Assembly: GCF_014646895.1 (NCBI RefSeq)
Contig: NZ_BMOD01000023.1
Span: 1 to 64,000 of the forward strand
Origin: Deinococcus roseus
GTDB taxonomy: Bacteria > Deinococcota > Deinococci > Deinococcales > Deinococcaceae
Direction of reading: 5' to 3'
Length of the DNA: 64,000 nucleotides
Numbering within the stretch: the stretch's first letter is position 1; every line of letters begins with the position of its first letter. The notes under the pieces are model-generated. The model was given only the letters and a program-made list of their open reading frames with translations. It had not been told where the DNA came from and searched no databases. Made by a program: the position numbers and the translations under genes. Below, one piece after another: positions 28,667 to 37,049 of the stretch.

Positions 28667-29527
28667 TTGAACCTCTTTCTGGAAACTTTTCTTGCAGGAC
28701 TGCTGCAAAGCGGAATTTATGCGTTGGTGGCTTCGGGGCTGGCGCTCTCGGTGGGGGTGATTCACATTGTGAATTTTGCCCACGGGGAATTCCTGATGGT
28801 GGGGGCTTTCCTGTCCTGGGGGCTTTTTGCCTGGCTGGGCATGGACCCTTTGCTGTCTGCCCTGGTGGCGGCCCTGGCAATGTTTGCGGGAGGTGCCCTG
28901 ACTTACCGCACCACCATCCGGCATGTGCTGCTGGCCCCGGAACTCAACCAGATGCTGCTGACTTTTGGGATCAGCATCATTTTGCAGAACCTTGCCCTGC
29001 TGATTTTTGGCGGCAACACCCGTCTGGTGAACACCCCTTACCAGGGTCAGGCCGTGATGGTGTTTGGCCTGTCTGTGGGCCTGACCAAACTGCTGGCTTT
29101 TGGGCTGGCCCTGGTGCTGCTCATCGGGCTCTACCTGATGCTGTACCGTTCCAAACTGGGGCGCAGCATGCGGGCGGTGGCCCAGAACCGACTGGGGGCG
29201 CAGATCATCGGGCTGGATGTGCACCGGATTTACCTGATTGCGTTTGGCATTGCCTCTTCTCTGGCAGGTGTGGCCGGGGTGCTGGTCAGTGTGCTGCTGT
29301 TTGCCAGTCCCACGGTGGGTCTGGTCTACACCCTCAAGGCGTTTGCCATCATTGTGATGGCGGGTCTGGGGAACATGACCGGGGTGCTGTGGGCCAGTGT
29401 GCTGCTGGCGCTCTCGGAGGCGTTTGTGCAGACCTATGTGCCTGGAGGGGGCCGCCTGAGTGAAGCGGTGTTCTTCCTGCTGATTTTTGTCACGTTGGTG
29501 TTCAGGGCTTCGCGGGGTGCGAAATGA
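28667..29527 (+). CDS. Branched-chain amino acid-type ABC permease, LivH-like
   Basis: The 286-aa inner-membrane protein has about eight hydrophobic segments and begins MNLFLETFLAGLLQSGIYAL, with VNFAHGEFLMVGAF and RAVAQNRLGAQIIGLD as LivH landmarks. The start is a TTG at 28667 with TGGAGA as ribosome site; no ATG fits the conserved N-terminus. It overlaps the next gene by four bases. Confidence 0.92.
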   Translation: MNLFLETFLAGLLQSGIYALVASGLALSVGVIHIVNFAHGEFLMVGAFLSWGLFAWLGMDPLLSALVAALAMFAGGALTYRTTIRHVLLAPELNQMLLTFGISIILQNLALLIFGGNTRLVNTPYQGQAVMVFGLSVGLTKLLAFGLALVLLIGLYLMLYRSKLGRSMRAVAQNRLGAQIIGLDVHRIYLIAFGIASSLAGVAGVLVSVLLFASPTVGLVYTLKAFAIIVMAGLGNMTGVLWASVLLALSEAFVQTYVPGGGRLSEAVFFLLIFVTLVFRASRGAK

Positions 29528-30453
29528 TCCGCCCATCCCCGATCAGCACGGTGCTTTCGGTGGTGCTGGGGGTGCTGGCCCTTACTTTTCCGTTTCTGCC
29601 TCTGGGAGACCAGGCCGCGTTCATGCTGCAGATTGCCAATTTCACGGTGATCACGGCGGTGCTTTCACTCAGCTGGGACATCCTGGCCCGCACAGGCCAG
29701 CTTTCCCTGGCCCACGCTGCGTTTTATGGGATTGGGGCTTACAGTTACACCATCCTGATGGCCCATGCTGCTCCCTGGTGGCTTGCAGTGTTGCTGTCTG
29801 GTCTGATTGCGGGTCTGCTCAGCCTGATTCTGGGTGCGGTGACGCTCCGCTTGCAGGGCATGTATTTTGCCATTGCCACCCTGGCTTTCACGGAGGTGAT
29901 CAAGACCGTGATCCAGAACCTGCCAGACACGTTTGCAGGGGGGGCCACCGGGATGCTGGTGCCTGCCCTGTTTGGAGGTCAGCCCAACTTGCAGTATTAC
30001 GCTGCAGTGGTGCTGCTGGCCCTGACTTTGCTGGTGAGCATCTGGGTCAGGAACAGCAAATTGCATTATGCGTTCACAGCCATCCGGCAAGGTGAGCAGG
30101 TGGCGAAAGTGCTGGGGGTGTCTGCCAGCAGGTACAAGTTGCTGGCGTTCTTCATCAGCAGTGTGCTGGCCGGGTTTGCGGGGGTGTTGTATGCCAGCAA
30201 GACCTTCTTCATCATTCCAGCAGAGACCTTCAGCCTTTCGGTCAGCGTCAGCAGCCTGACCACTGCCATTTTCGGTGGCCTTTACACCACCCTGGGTCCC
30301 GTGATTGGCTCAGTGGTTCTGACCGTGCTGGAAGAGTTGTTGCGCCTCAAGATTCCCAATGGTTACCTGGTGGTGTATGGGGTGATGCTGGTCCTGACCA
30401 TCCTGTACCTGCCCAGAGGCATCATGGGTTTGCTGGAAAGGAAAAAAGCATGA
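29524..30453 (+). CDS. Branched-chain amino acid-type ABC permease, LivM-like
   Basis: The 309-aa inner-membrane partner of the LivH-like subunit. It carries LSWDILARTGQLSLAHAAFYGIGAY, the typical LivM motif, and FTAIRQGEQVAKVLGVSASRYKL in the cytoplasmic loop that meets the ATPase. It overlaps both neighbours by four bases, so the whole transporter is translationally coupled. Confidence 0.93.
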   Translation: MIRPSPISTVLSVVLGVLALTFPFLPLGDQAAFMLQIANFTVITAVLSLSWDILARTGQLSLAHAAFYGIGAYSYTILMAHAAPWWLAVLLSGLIAGLLSLILGAVTLRLQGMYFAIATLAFTEVIKTVIQNLPDTFAGGATGMLVPALFGGQPNLQYYAAVVLLALTLLVSIWVRNSKLHYAFTAIRQGEQVAKVLGVSASRYKLLAFFISSVLAGFAGVLYASKTFFIIPAETFSLSVSVSSLTTAIFGGLYTTLGPVIGSVVLTVLEELLRLKIPNGYLVVYGVMLVLTILYLPRGIMGLLERKKA

Positions 30454-31172
30454 TCCTGCAAGTCCAGAACCTGCACAAATCTTTCGGGGGATTGATGGCC
30501 GTGAAAGACATGGGTCTGCACCTCGATCAGGGGGAAATCCTGGCGGTGATCGGTCCCAACGGGGCAGGGAAGACCACCTTGCTGAATTTGCTTTCTGGGC
30601 TGTTTTTGCCAGACCGGGGCCAGATCCTCCTTTCAGGCCATGACATCACCCGTGCCAGCCCGGAGAAGCGCTGCCATCTGGGGCTGGGAAGGGCTTTTCA
30701 GGTGGTGCGTCCTTTCCTGGAAATGACCGTTTTTGAGAACGTGATGGTGGGGGCGATGTTCGGGAAATCCGGGATCTCCCAGAAAGAGGCCCATCGCCAT
30801 ACAGAACAGGTGCTGACCCTGACCGGCCTGGAACCCCATGCCCATAAAAATGCCCACGACCTGACCCTGATGCAGGACAAGCGTCTGGAGGTGGCCAGGG
30901 CCCTGGCCACCCGTCCCAGTGTGCTGCTGCTGGATGAGGTGATGGCTGGCCTGAGGCCCAATGAAGCGCAAGATGCTGTGCAGCTGGTCAAAAAGGTCCG
31001 GGACAGTGGGGTCAGTGTGCTGTTCATCGAGCACGTGATGCCCGTCGTGCGCGATCTGGCAGACCGGGTGGTGGTGATGGAATACGGATCCAGACTGGCC
31101 GAAGGCCCCTACCAGAGTGTGGTGCGGGACCCGAAAGTCATTGCGGCCTATCTGGGGGAGGAGGTCTCATGA
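30450..31172 (+). CDS. ABC transporter ATPase, LivG-like
   Basis: The 240-aa ATPase of the importer. Walker A GPNGAGKTT and Walker B VLLLDEVMAGL are intact, and the switch His is in FIEHVM. The ABC signature is unusual: LTLMQDKRLEVARAL replaces the common LSxGQxxRLEIARAL. This variant (LTLxxxKRLELARALA) occurs in a LivG subfamily, so the protein is probably active. It overlaps the LivM-like and LivF-like genes by four bases each. Confidence 0.93.
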   Translation: MILQVQNLHKSFGGLMAVKDMGLHLDQGEILAVIGPNGAGKTTLLNLLSGLFLPDRGQILLSGHDITRASPEKRCHLGLGRAFQVVRPFLEMTVFENVMVGAMFGKSGISQKEAHRHTEQVLTLTGLEPHAHKNAHDLTLMQDKRLEVARALATRPSVLLLDEVMAGLRPNEAQDAVQLVKKVRDSGVSVLFIEHVMPVVRDLADRVVVMEYGSRLAEGPYQSVVRDPKVIAAYLGEEVS

Positions 31173-31879
31173 AGCTGGAACTCAGATCCCTTCAGGCGGC
31201 TTACGGCAAGGTGCAGGTGCTGTGGGATGTCTCCCTGAGCGTGGAGGAGGGGCAATTTGTGGCCCTGATTGGAGCCAATGGTGCAGGCAAAACCACCACC
31301 TTGAGGGCGGTCAGTGGCCTGATGCCCCTCAAAGGCGGAAGGATCCTGCTGCAGGGACAGGACATCTCCAGAATGCCCAGTGCCCAGCGGGTGCAGCAGG
31401 GTCTGGGGCACGTTCCAGAAGGCCGTCAGCTGTTTCCAGGCATGACCGTGCTGGAAAACCTGGAACTCGGGGCACAGGTGCGTACCGCCTCCTGGCAGGT
31501 CAAGGACCAGACCCTGGGGACTGTGTTTGACCTGTTCCCCAGGCTGGCAGAGCGTCAGGGTCAGCTTTCGGGCACCCTCTCGGGTGGAGAGCAGCAGATG
31601 GTGGCGATTGGCCGCGCCATGATGGCCCTGCCAAGAGTCCTGCTGGTGGATGAGCCCTCTCTGGGTCTCAGCCCCCTGCTGACGGGTGTGGTGTTCAAAG
31701 CCCTCAAGGAAATCAACAAACAGGGGGTGGGGGTGCTGCTGGTAGAACAGAATGTGCGACAGAGTCTGCAACTGGCAGATCAGGCCTATGTGCTGGAAAA
31801 CGGTCAGGTGGTGCGGGAAGGTTCGGGTCAGGCCCTGCTGGAGGATCCTGAGGTGCAGCGGGCTTACCTGGCCTTCTGA
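31169..31879 (+). CDS. ABC transporter ATPase, LivF-like
   Basis: The 236-aa second ATPase, with Walker A GANGAGKTT, a canonical signature TLSGGEQQMVAIGRAMM, Walker B VLLVDEPSLGLSP and switch sequence LLVEQNV. It completes a five-subunit importer. A hairpin terminator follows at 31926-31973. Confidence 0.94.
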   Translation: MKLELRSLQAAYGKVQVLWDVSLSVEEGQFVALIGANGAGKTTTLRAVSGLMPLKGGRILLQGQDISRMPSAQRVQQGLGHVPEGRQLFPGMTVLENLELGAQVRTASWQVKDQTLGTVFDLFPRLAERQGQLSGTLSGGEQQMVAIGRAMMALPRVLLVDEPSLGLSPLLTGVVFKALKEINKQGVGVLLVEQNVRQSLQLADQAYVLENGQVVREGSGQALLEDPEVQRAYLAF

Positions 31880-31925
31880 ACCAGAAGGGATTTTGGTTTT
31901 TCTGAACACTTGACCTTTTGACACG

Positions 31926-31973
31926 GAAAGCCCTTCCCCAGAAGCCGATAATTGCTTCTCAGCAGGGGCTTTC
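31926..31973 (+). terminator. Two-part hairpin terminator after the Liv-type operon
   Basis: An outer stem GAAAGCCC (31926-31933) / GGGCTTTC (31966-31973) encloses an inner stem AGAAGC (31940-31945) / GCTTCT (31954-31959). The U-tract is weak. Confidence 0.6.
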
Positions 31974-32009
31974 AGTTTGCCTGCGCATTCTGTTCGCTGG
32001 ACGAAAACC

Positions 32010-32070
32010 AGGCGCACCTGTGGCCCTGAGTTTATGGCCTATTGAAATAATTTTAGGTGCGCCTAATAAT
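32010..32070 (+). promoter_or_regulatory. mntH promoter with two oppositely oriented operator copies
   Basis: TTGAAA (32042-32047) and AATAAT (32065-32070) are spaced by 17 bp. Within the spacer lies TTAGGTGCGCCTAA (32053-32066). The decamer AGGTGCGCCT (32055-32064) recurs in exact reverse complement as AGGCGCACCT at 32010-32019. The TTAGG...CCTAA form is like DtxR/MntR-family operators, and these regulators control mntH in Deinococcus and elsewhere, so metal-dependent repression is likely. Confidence 0.65.
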
Positions 32071-32138
32071 AGCTTTATGGAATTTTGAACCATGAGAAAG
32101 TTTCAAGGGACTTTCCGGTTCAGGAATTGAGGCATCCC

Positions 32139-33506
32139 ATGAGCACCACATCCAACCCCAACCCACAACAGCCAGATTCAGGCTGGAAACAGGAAAACAC
32201 CACCCAGTCCCTCTCAGAAGTGCACGGCACCATTCCAGTGCACGACAACCGCCCACCCTGGCGCAAATTCCTGGCCTATGTGGGTCCCGGTGCGCTGGTC
32301 GCGGTGGGCTACATGGACCCCGGAAACTGGGCCACCAACCTTGCCGGGGGCTCCAAATTTGCCTTTGCCCTGCTCAGTGTGATCCTGATTTCCAACCTGA
32401 TGGCCATTTTGCTGCAGACCTTATCCGTGCGTCTGGGCATTGCCACCGGAAGGGATCTGGCCCAGGCCTGCCGCGATCACTATTCCAGACCCGTTTCCAT
32501 TTTCCTGTGGATCCTGGCAGAAATTGCCATTGCTGCCACCGACCTTGCAGAACTGATCGGGGCTGCAGTGGCCCTCAATTTGCTGTTTGGCATTCCCCTG
32601 ATGTGGGGCCTGATCCTTACCGCCTTCGATGTGCTGCTCTTGCTGGCCCTGCAAAACAAGGGCTTCAGGTGGCTGGAAGCTTTCGTGATCACCCTGATGG
32701 TCACCATCTTCCTGTGCTTTGGTGTGGAGATGTTCCTGGCCAAACCCGAATGGGCACAGGTTTTGAAAGGCTACATTCCCACCGCCCAGGTGCTCACCAA
32801 CCCAGAAATGCTCTACATCGCCATCGGGATTCTGGGGGCCACCGTGATGCCCCACAACCTGTACCTGCATTCCAGTCTGGTGCAAACCCGCGCTTTCAAA
32901 CGCACCGAGGCAGGCAAGAGAGAAGCCATCAAATATTCCACCCTGGACACCGTGATCTCCCTGATGCTGGCCCTGCTGGTCAACTCCGCCATGCTGATTC
33001 TGGCCGCCAGTGTGTTTTACAAGAGCGGTCAAACCGAGGTGGCCGAAATCACCGAAGTCTACAAACTGCTCTCTCCCATGCTGGGCACTGCGCTTGCCAG
33101 CACCCTGTTCGGGGTGGCCCTGCTGGCCTGTGGTCAGAATGCCACCATCACGGGCACCTTAAGCGGCCAGATTGTGATGGAAGGCTTCCTGAACTTCAAA
33201 ATCAAACCCTGGATCAGAAGGCTGATCACCCGCCTGATCGCCGTGATTCCCGCCGTGATCGTGACCTACCTGTATGGGGCCAAAGGCACCACGGATTTGC
33301 TGGTGCTCTCCCAGGTGATCCTGAGCCTGCAGCTTTCTTTCGCCGTGTTTCCCCTCCTGATCTTCACCTCAGACAGACGCAAAATGGGCGTTTTCGTGAA
33401 CCCCACCTGGCTGAAAGTGCTGGGCTGGACCTCTGGAGTGATCATCGCTGGTCTGAACATCTACCTGCTGCTGGTGACTTTTGGACTGGTCAAAAGCGTG
33501 GTCTGA
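32139..33506 (+). CDS. mntH: Nramp-family manganese/divalent metal importer MntH
   Basis: The 455-aa inner-membrane, proton-coupled importer takes up Mn2+ (and less well Fe2+). It has eleven hydrophobic segments. The TM1 motif GYMDPGNWATNLAGGSKF carries the metal-binding Asp and Asn, and TM6 GATVMPHNLYLHSSLVQTR carries the metal-contacting Met and the conserved His. A polar ~40-residue N-terminal tail precedes TM1. I start it at the ATG at 32139 (GAGG six bases upstream) instead of an in-frame TTG at 32085. Manganese import is central to oxidative-stress resistance in Deinococcus. Confidence 0.95.
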   Translation: MSTTSNPNPQQPDSGWKQENTTQSLSEVHGTIPVHDNRPPWRKFLAYVGPGALVAVGYMDPGNWATNLAGGSKFAFALLSVILISNLMAILLQTLSVRLGIATGRDLAQACRDHYSRPVSIFLWILAEIAIAATDLAELIGAAVALNLLFGIPLMWGLILTAFDVLLLLALQNKGFRWLEAFVITLMVTIFLCFGVEMFLAKPEWAQVLKGYIPTAQVLTNPEMLYIAIGILGATVMPHNLYLHSSLVQTRAFKRTEAGKREAIKYSTLDTVISLMLALLVNSAMLILAASVFYKSGQTEVAEITEVYKLLSPMLGTALASTLFGVALLACGQNATITGTLSGQIVMEGFLNFKIKPWIRRLITRLIAVIPAVIVTYLYGAKGTTDLLVLSQVILSLQLSFAVFPLLIFTSDRRKMGVFVNPTWLKVLGWTSGVIIAGLNIYLLLVTFGLVKSVV

Positions 33507-33523
33507 GGTTTCTATTCACCTTC

Positions 33524-33551
33524 AATCCTCCTGTGAGAGCAGGAGGATTTT
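33524..33551 (+). terminator. Terminator after mntH
   Basis: AATCCTCCTG (33524-33533), loop TGAGAG, CAGGAGGATT (33540-33549) and a TTTTC tail form a standard factor-independent terminator. Confidence 0.8.
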
Positions 33552-33608
33552 CATTTGGAGATCTTTTACACTGAAAGCAGCTTTGTTTTTCTTTCAGGAG
33601 GATTTGAC

Positions 33609-34859
33609 ATGCATAAGGGTATTGTTTCGAGGATTTGCTTTGTGTTGTTCTTTGCTGCTGCAGTTGTGGCCCGAGCACAACCCCTGGAAATGCCAGGAGG
33701 GTTTCAATACCTGGTGAAAAACCACCAGCTTTACCTCTGGGACCGGATCAATGCAGAAGCATACCAGTACCACCCAAAAAAGCAAACCGTCGAGGTGATC
33801 TCACACAGAGACTGGGACCTGGCGCACTCTGGAGGGAAGCACTTCTTTGAGATGACCGCTCAGGGTTCCAATACCCTGGTGATGCAAAAGAATGCAGCAG
33901 GTCAGGTGTTGAACAGCTGGACCCTGCTGAACCTGCCGTGCAACAGGCTGTCCCGAAAACTGGTGTGCTGGAATGGAAGGCAGGGCAAGATTTACGATCT
34001 GGACCACAACATGGCTGCAGTTTCCCTGACAGGGAATTTTGAACATGTCACCCGGGTGTTTGAAAACCTGGATGGGGCAACCTTCACCACGCTTTCAGAC
34101 AGTGGAGCCTGCCCCGGCTGTGACGGCAGGTCCACCCACGACCTGAACACGGGAAAGCTGCTGGCCGCTTACAGGCATGAGGAGGTTTATTTGCAGGGCA
34201 ACCACTTTGTGCTGACCTCCCAACGGGCCGCCAGCGGCATTCAGGATGGCATGCTGCAGGAAGATGACCTGGACGACCTCAACCAGATTCTGGAACTCAA
34301 AGTGCTGGACCGCAAGACCGGAAGAATCCTCAGTGAAGATCATTTTGCAGCCCAGCCTTATGACCGCTGCCGTGAAAAACACCCGGTTTACCAGTTCAGG
34401 GATCTGGGACAGAGCTGGATGGTGGAGGTGACGGACCACCTCTGTCCAGAAGTGCACTTCATTGCCACGTTTCAGAAGAACGCCACCCGCTACACCCTCG
34501 AGCAGATTCATGCGGATGCAGTGGCAAAACATCTGGACACCCATCCCCTGAACCTCGGACCGGTGGTGATCCACCGTTTTCCATTGAGCAGGCAGGAATG
34601 GATGACCCTGTATGGAAAAACCCCACTGGAAGCGGCTTACCTGATCCAGCACCCCGATGCCAATGTGAAACAGCTGGGCCAGCAATGCCTGGCATACTCG
34701 GGTCCACAGGCCTCTGGCTTGATCCATCAGGGCAAAATCAAAGTGCTGTTCAGTGGGCAGGGAAAATCTGTCCTGGACCGGGCAGATGGGTTTCTGATTT
34801 TTCGGGGGGAACAGTTCAGGGCCTATGAAGTGAATCCTGCCACCTGCCAGACCCTTTAA
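33609..34859 (+). CDS. Secreted protein of unknown function, 416 aa
   Basis: The ATG at 33609 follows AGGAGG at 33597-33602. The first 23 residues (MHKGIVSRICFVLFFAAAVVARAQ) are a signal peptide. The mature part is strand-rich with recurring tryptophan/tyrosine and Asp-rich turns, which could be a beta-propeller, and has several cysteines including a CPGCDG pair that may form disulfides. I do not recognise a family. It has its own gap on each side and no obvious partner. Confidence 0.78.
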   Translation: MHKGIVSRICFVLFFAAAVVARAQPLEMPGGFQYLVKNHQLYLWDRINAEAYQYHPKKQTVEVISHRDWDLAHSGGKHFFEMTAQGSNTLVMQKNAAGQVLNSWTLLNLPCNRLSRKLVCWNGRQGKIYDLDHNMAAVSLTGNFEHVTRVFENLDGATFTTLSDSGACPGCDGRSTHDLNTGKLLAAYRHEEVYLQGNHFVLTSQRAASGIQDGMLQEDDLDDLNQILELKVLDRKTGRILSEDHFAAQPYDRCREKHPVYQFRDLGQSWMVEVTDHLCPEVHFIATFQKNATRYTLEQIHADAVAKHLDTHPLNLGPVVIHRFPLSRQEWMTLYGKTPLEAAYLIQHPDANVKQLGQQCLAYSGPQASGLIHQGKIKVLFSGQGKSVLDRADGFLIFRGEQFRAYEVNPATCQTL

Positions 34860-35127
34860 AGGGCTTCGCAGCTGAATTTCAGCCAGATGGGAGCTGAAGT
34901 CAGACTTGTGGAAGATGAAGTACGGTTTTTGTAATCCAGCACAGACTACACTGAAAAAACATCGACAAATTGCAGGTTTTTCCTCTCTCTGCTCCTTGCG
35001 CTGTCTGTTGTGGTCTGGATGGTCTTGTTTTTTCTCATCTGGGCTGCAGGTTTCTGTGAAGTGGTTTTTGTCCGGGCGTCACCTGTTTGCAGCCCTCACC
35101 TGAAAAGATGAAACCAAGGAGCCCGCC

Positions 35128-35565
35128 ATGACAGCCATGAAGAGCAATTCACAACTTGATTCACACCTTGATTCACACCGGGATGCCCAGCGCATCCTGA
35201 TGTTTCAGCATGAAGCCATTCAGGCCATGATGCTCAGGCGTTTTGTGAACCAGCTGGGCTATCTGGTGCATGAAGTTCGGGATGCTGCTGAAATCCAGAC
35301 GGTGCTGGAACAGGAAGGCACCTTCGATGTGATCCTGTTGGATGTGGGCACCTCTCTGCAGCAGGCTTTTGAAGTGCTCAGTGCTTGCCGTGAGCGCCAT
35401 CCTGCCACCCCGGTGATTGTGGTCTCGGGCATTGGTGAAGAAGAACTTCAGGAGTGGATCCACCGGTATGAAGTGCAGGATGTGATCCAGCGTCCCCGTT
35501 CATTGCGTGAACTGCTGGTGCGTGTGGAATCCGACCTGGAGAAATACGCCCCCATCGCTTCCTGA
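35128..35565 (+). CDS. Stand-alone response-regulator receiver domain, degenerate
   Basis: The 145-aa CheY-like protein follows AAGGAG at 35116-35121. After a polar leader with a DSHLDSH repeat, residues ~22-140 have the receiver layout. Asp72 in FDVILLDVG sits where the phosphoacceptor should be and Ser100 where the switch Ser/Thr is. The acidic pair that binds Mg2+ is replaced by Gln27-His28 (ILMFQHE instead of ILIVDDE), and the conserved Lys is Arg122 (QRPRSL). It is therefore probably a pseudo-receiver that works without normal phosphorylation. No kinase gene is adjacent. Confidence 0.82.
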   Translation: MTAMKSNSQLDSHLDSHRDAQRILMFQHEAIQAMMLRRFVNQLGYLVHEVRDAAEIQTVLEQEGTFDVILLDVGTSLQQAFEVLSACRERHPATPVIVVSGIGEEELQEWIHRYEVQDVIQRPRSLRELLVRVESDLEKYAPIAS

Positions 35566-35705
35566 GGGGTGTGGGTGCTGGATTGCAGCCCGCAGGCGAA
35601 TTCCCTATACTTGTTGATCATGCGAAGCTGGCCTGAGCGGACAGATGAGAACCCCTGGTGTTCTGATCTGCCTTTTGTCATGAACGTTGTCATGCAGGCT
35701 GGAAC

Positions 35706-37049
35706 ATGGAAGGGGTGGTCTGCATAAACACCCTGCTGGTGTTGCTGGTGGTGTTCCTGATGGTCTTTCTGAACGCCCTGTATGTGGCAGCAGAATTCGG
35801 TCTGGTGTCCAGCCGCAGAAGCCGACTGGTGGAAATGGTGCACGATGGGCACCGCCCGGCCTCCAGGCTGCTGGATGTCCTCAACAGCCCACCAGACATG
35901 GACCGTTATGTGGCAGCCAGTCAGATTGGCATCACCCTGTCCAGCCTGATTGTGGGCGCTTACGGGCAGGCCCAGCTGACCCCGGTGCTGCTTCCTGTGT
36001 TCGCCCAGTTTGGACAGCTCAAAGCAGCGCTTGCTGGCACCCTGTCCATCCTGATTGTGCTGGTGTTCCTGACCGCATTGCAGGTGATTCTGGGGGAACT
36101 GCTTCCCAAAACCATTGCCATTCGGTATCCAGAACGCCTGGCCCTCCTCACCCTGAAAGCCATGCAGGTTTCGGTGTGGTTGTTCACGCCTCTGATTCGG
36201 CTGTTTAACGGTTCGGCCACCCTGATTTTGCGCAGGATGGGCATCCAGCAGGTGTCCGAACACGGGCATGTGCATTCCCCAGAAGAACTGGAGATTCTTT
36301 TTCAGGAAAGCGCCAGAGGCGGCCTGATCAACCAGGATGAGCAGGAACTGCTGAGTGGGGTGTTCAGCCTGGAAGACAAGAGTGTGCGGGAAGTGATGGT
36401 TCCCAGGGTGCGCATGACCGCCCTGGAAGTGAACCGCTCCACCCCGGAAGTGATGGCCGAAGTGGTCAAGACCCCCTTCACCCGCTTCCCGGTTTTTGAA
36501 GGCAACATCGACCAGATCATTGGCATCCTGAATGTGCGGGACCTCTTTCTGGATGTGCAAAAAGGACCCCGTGACTCCATCCATCACCTGCTGCAACCCG
36601 TGTATTTTGTGCCAGATGTGCTGAACGTGCGGGATGCCTGGGACCAGCTGCGAGAGCAGCGCAAAAACCTGGCCATCCTCACCGATGAATTCGGAGGCAT
36701 CAGTGGCATGCTGACCCTGGAAGACATCTTCGAGGAGGTCTTTGGAGAGCTGCAGGACGAGTTTGACGCAGAAGTGATGCACATCCGCAGGCAGGGCAAT
36801 GACTTTCTGGTGCGTGGCGATGTCTCCATCCACACCGTCAACAGCCAGCTGGAAATGAACCTTCCTGATGAGGACGCTTACACCATCAGTGGTCTGGTGT
36901 GGTCGGAACTGGAGCAGACCCCGGAAGTGGGCACCGTGGTGCATTTCACTGGGTTGAGGCTGCGTGTGGAAGCCATGCAGGGCAAACAGGTCACCCTGGT
37001 GCGTCTGGTGCTGGACGGCTCCCAGGAATCCAGAGGGGAAGAAGCCTGA
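35706..37049 (+). CDS. DUF21/CBS/CorC-HlyC membrane protein (CNNM-type)
   Basis: The 447-aa inner-membrane protein has an N-terminal DUF21 region (four hydrophobic segments, ~1-150, with NALYVAAEFGLVSSRRSRL), two CBS domains (~205-330) and a C-terminal CorC/HlyC domain (~345-430, DEDAYTISGLVWSEL). The family exports Mg2+ or affects divalent-cation and antibiotic resistance. No strong ribosome site precedes the ATG at 35706. The stop overlaps the start of the next, paralogous gene by one base. Confidence 0.92.
   Translation: MEGVVCINTLLVLLVVFLMVFLNALYVAAEFGLVSSRRSRLVEMVHDGHRPASRLLDVLNSPPDMDRYVAASQIGITLSSLIVGAYGQAQLTPVLLPVFAQFGQLKAALAGTLSILIVLVFLTALQVILGELLPKTIAIRYPERLALLTLKAMQVSVWLFTPLIRLFNGSATLILRRMGIQQVSEHGHVHSPEELEILFQESARGGLINQDEQELLSGVFSLEDKSVREVMVPRVRMTALEVNRSTPEVMAEVVKTPFTRFPVFEGNIDQIIGILNVRDLFLDVQKGPRDSIHHLLQPVYFVPDVLNVRDAWDQLREQRKNLAILTDEFGGISGMLTLEDIFEEVFGELQDEFDAEVMHIRRQGNDFLVRGDVSIHTVNSQLEMNLPDEDAYTISGLVWSELEQTPEVGTVVHFTGLRLRVEAMQGKQVTLVRLVLDGSQESRGEEA

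Noticed and set aside
34906..35103. Possible small membrane peptide between the secreted unknown and the receiver gene
   Set aside because: The hydrophobic stretch lies in a frame without a start codon, and the frame with a start lacks a ribosome site and sensible composition.
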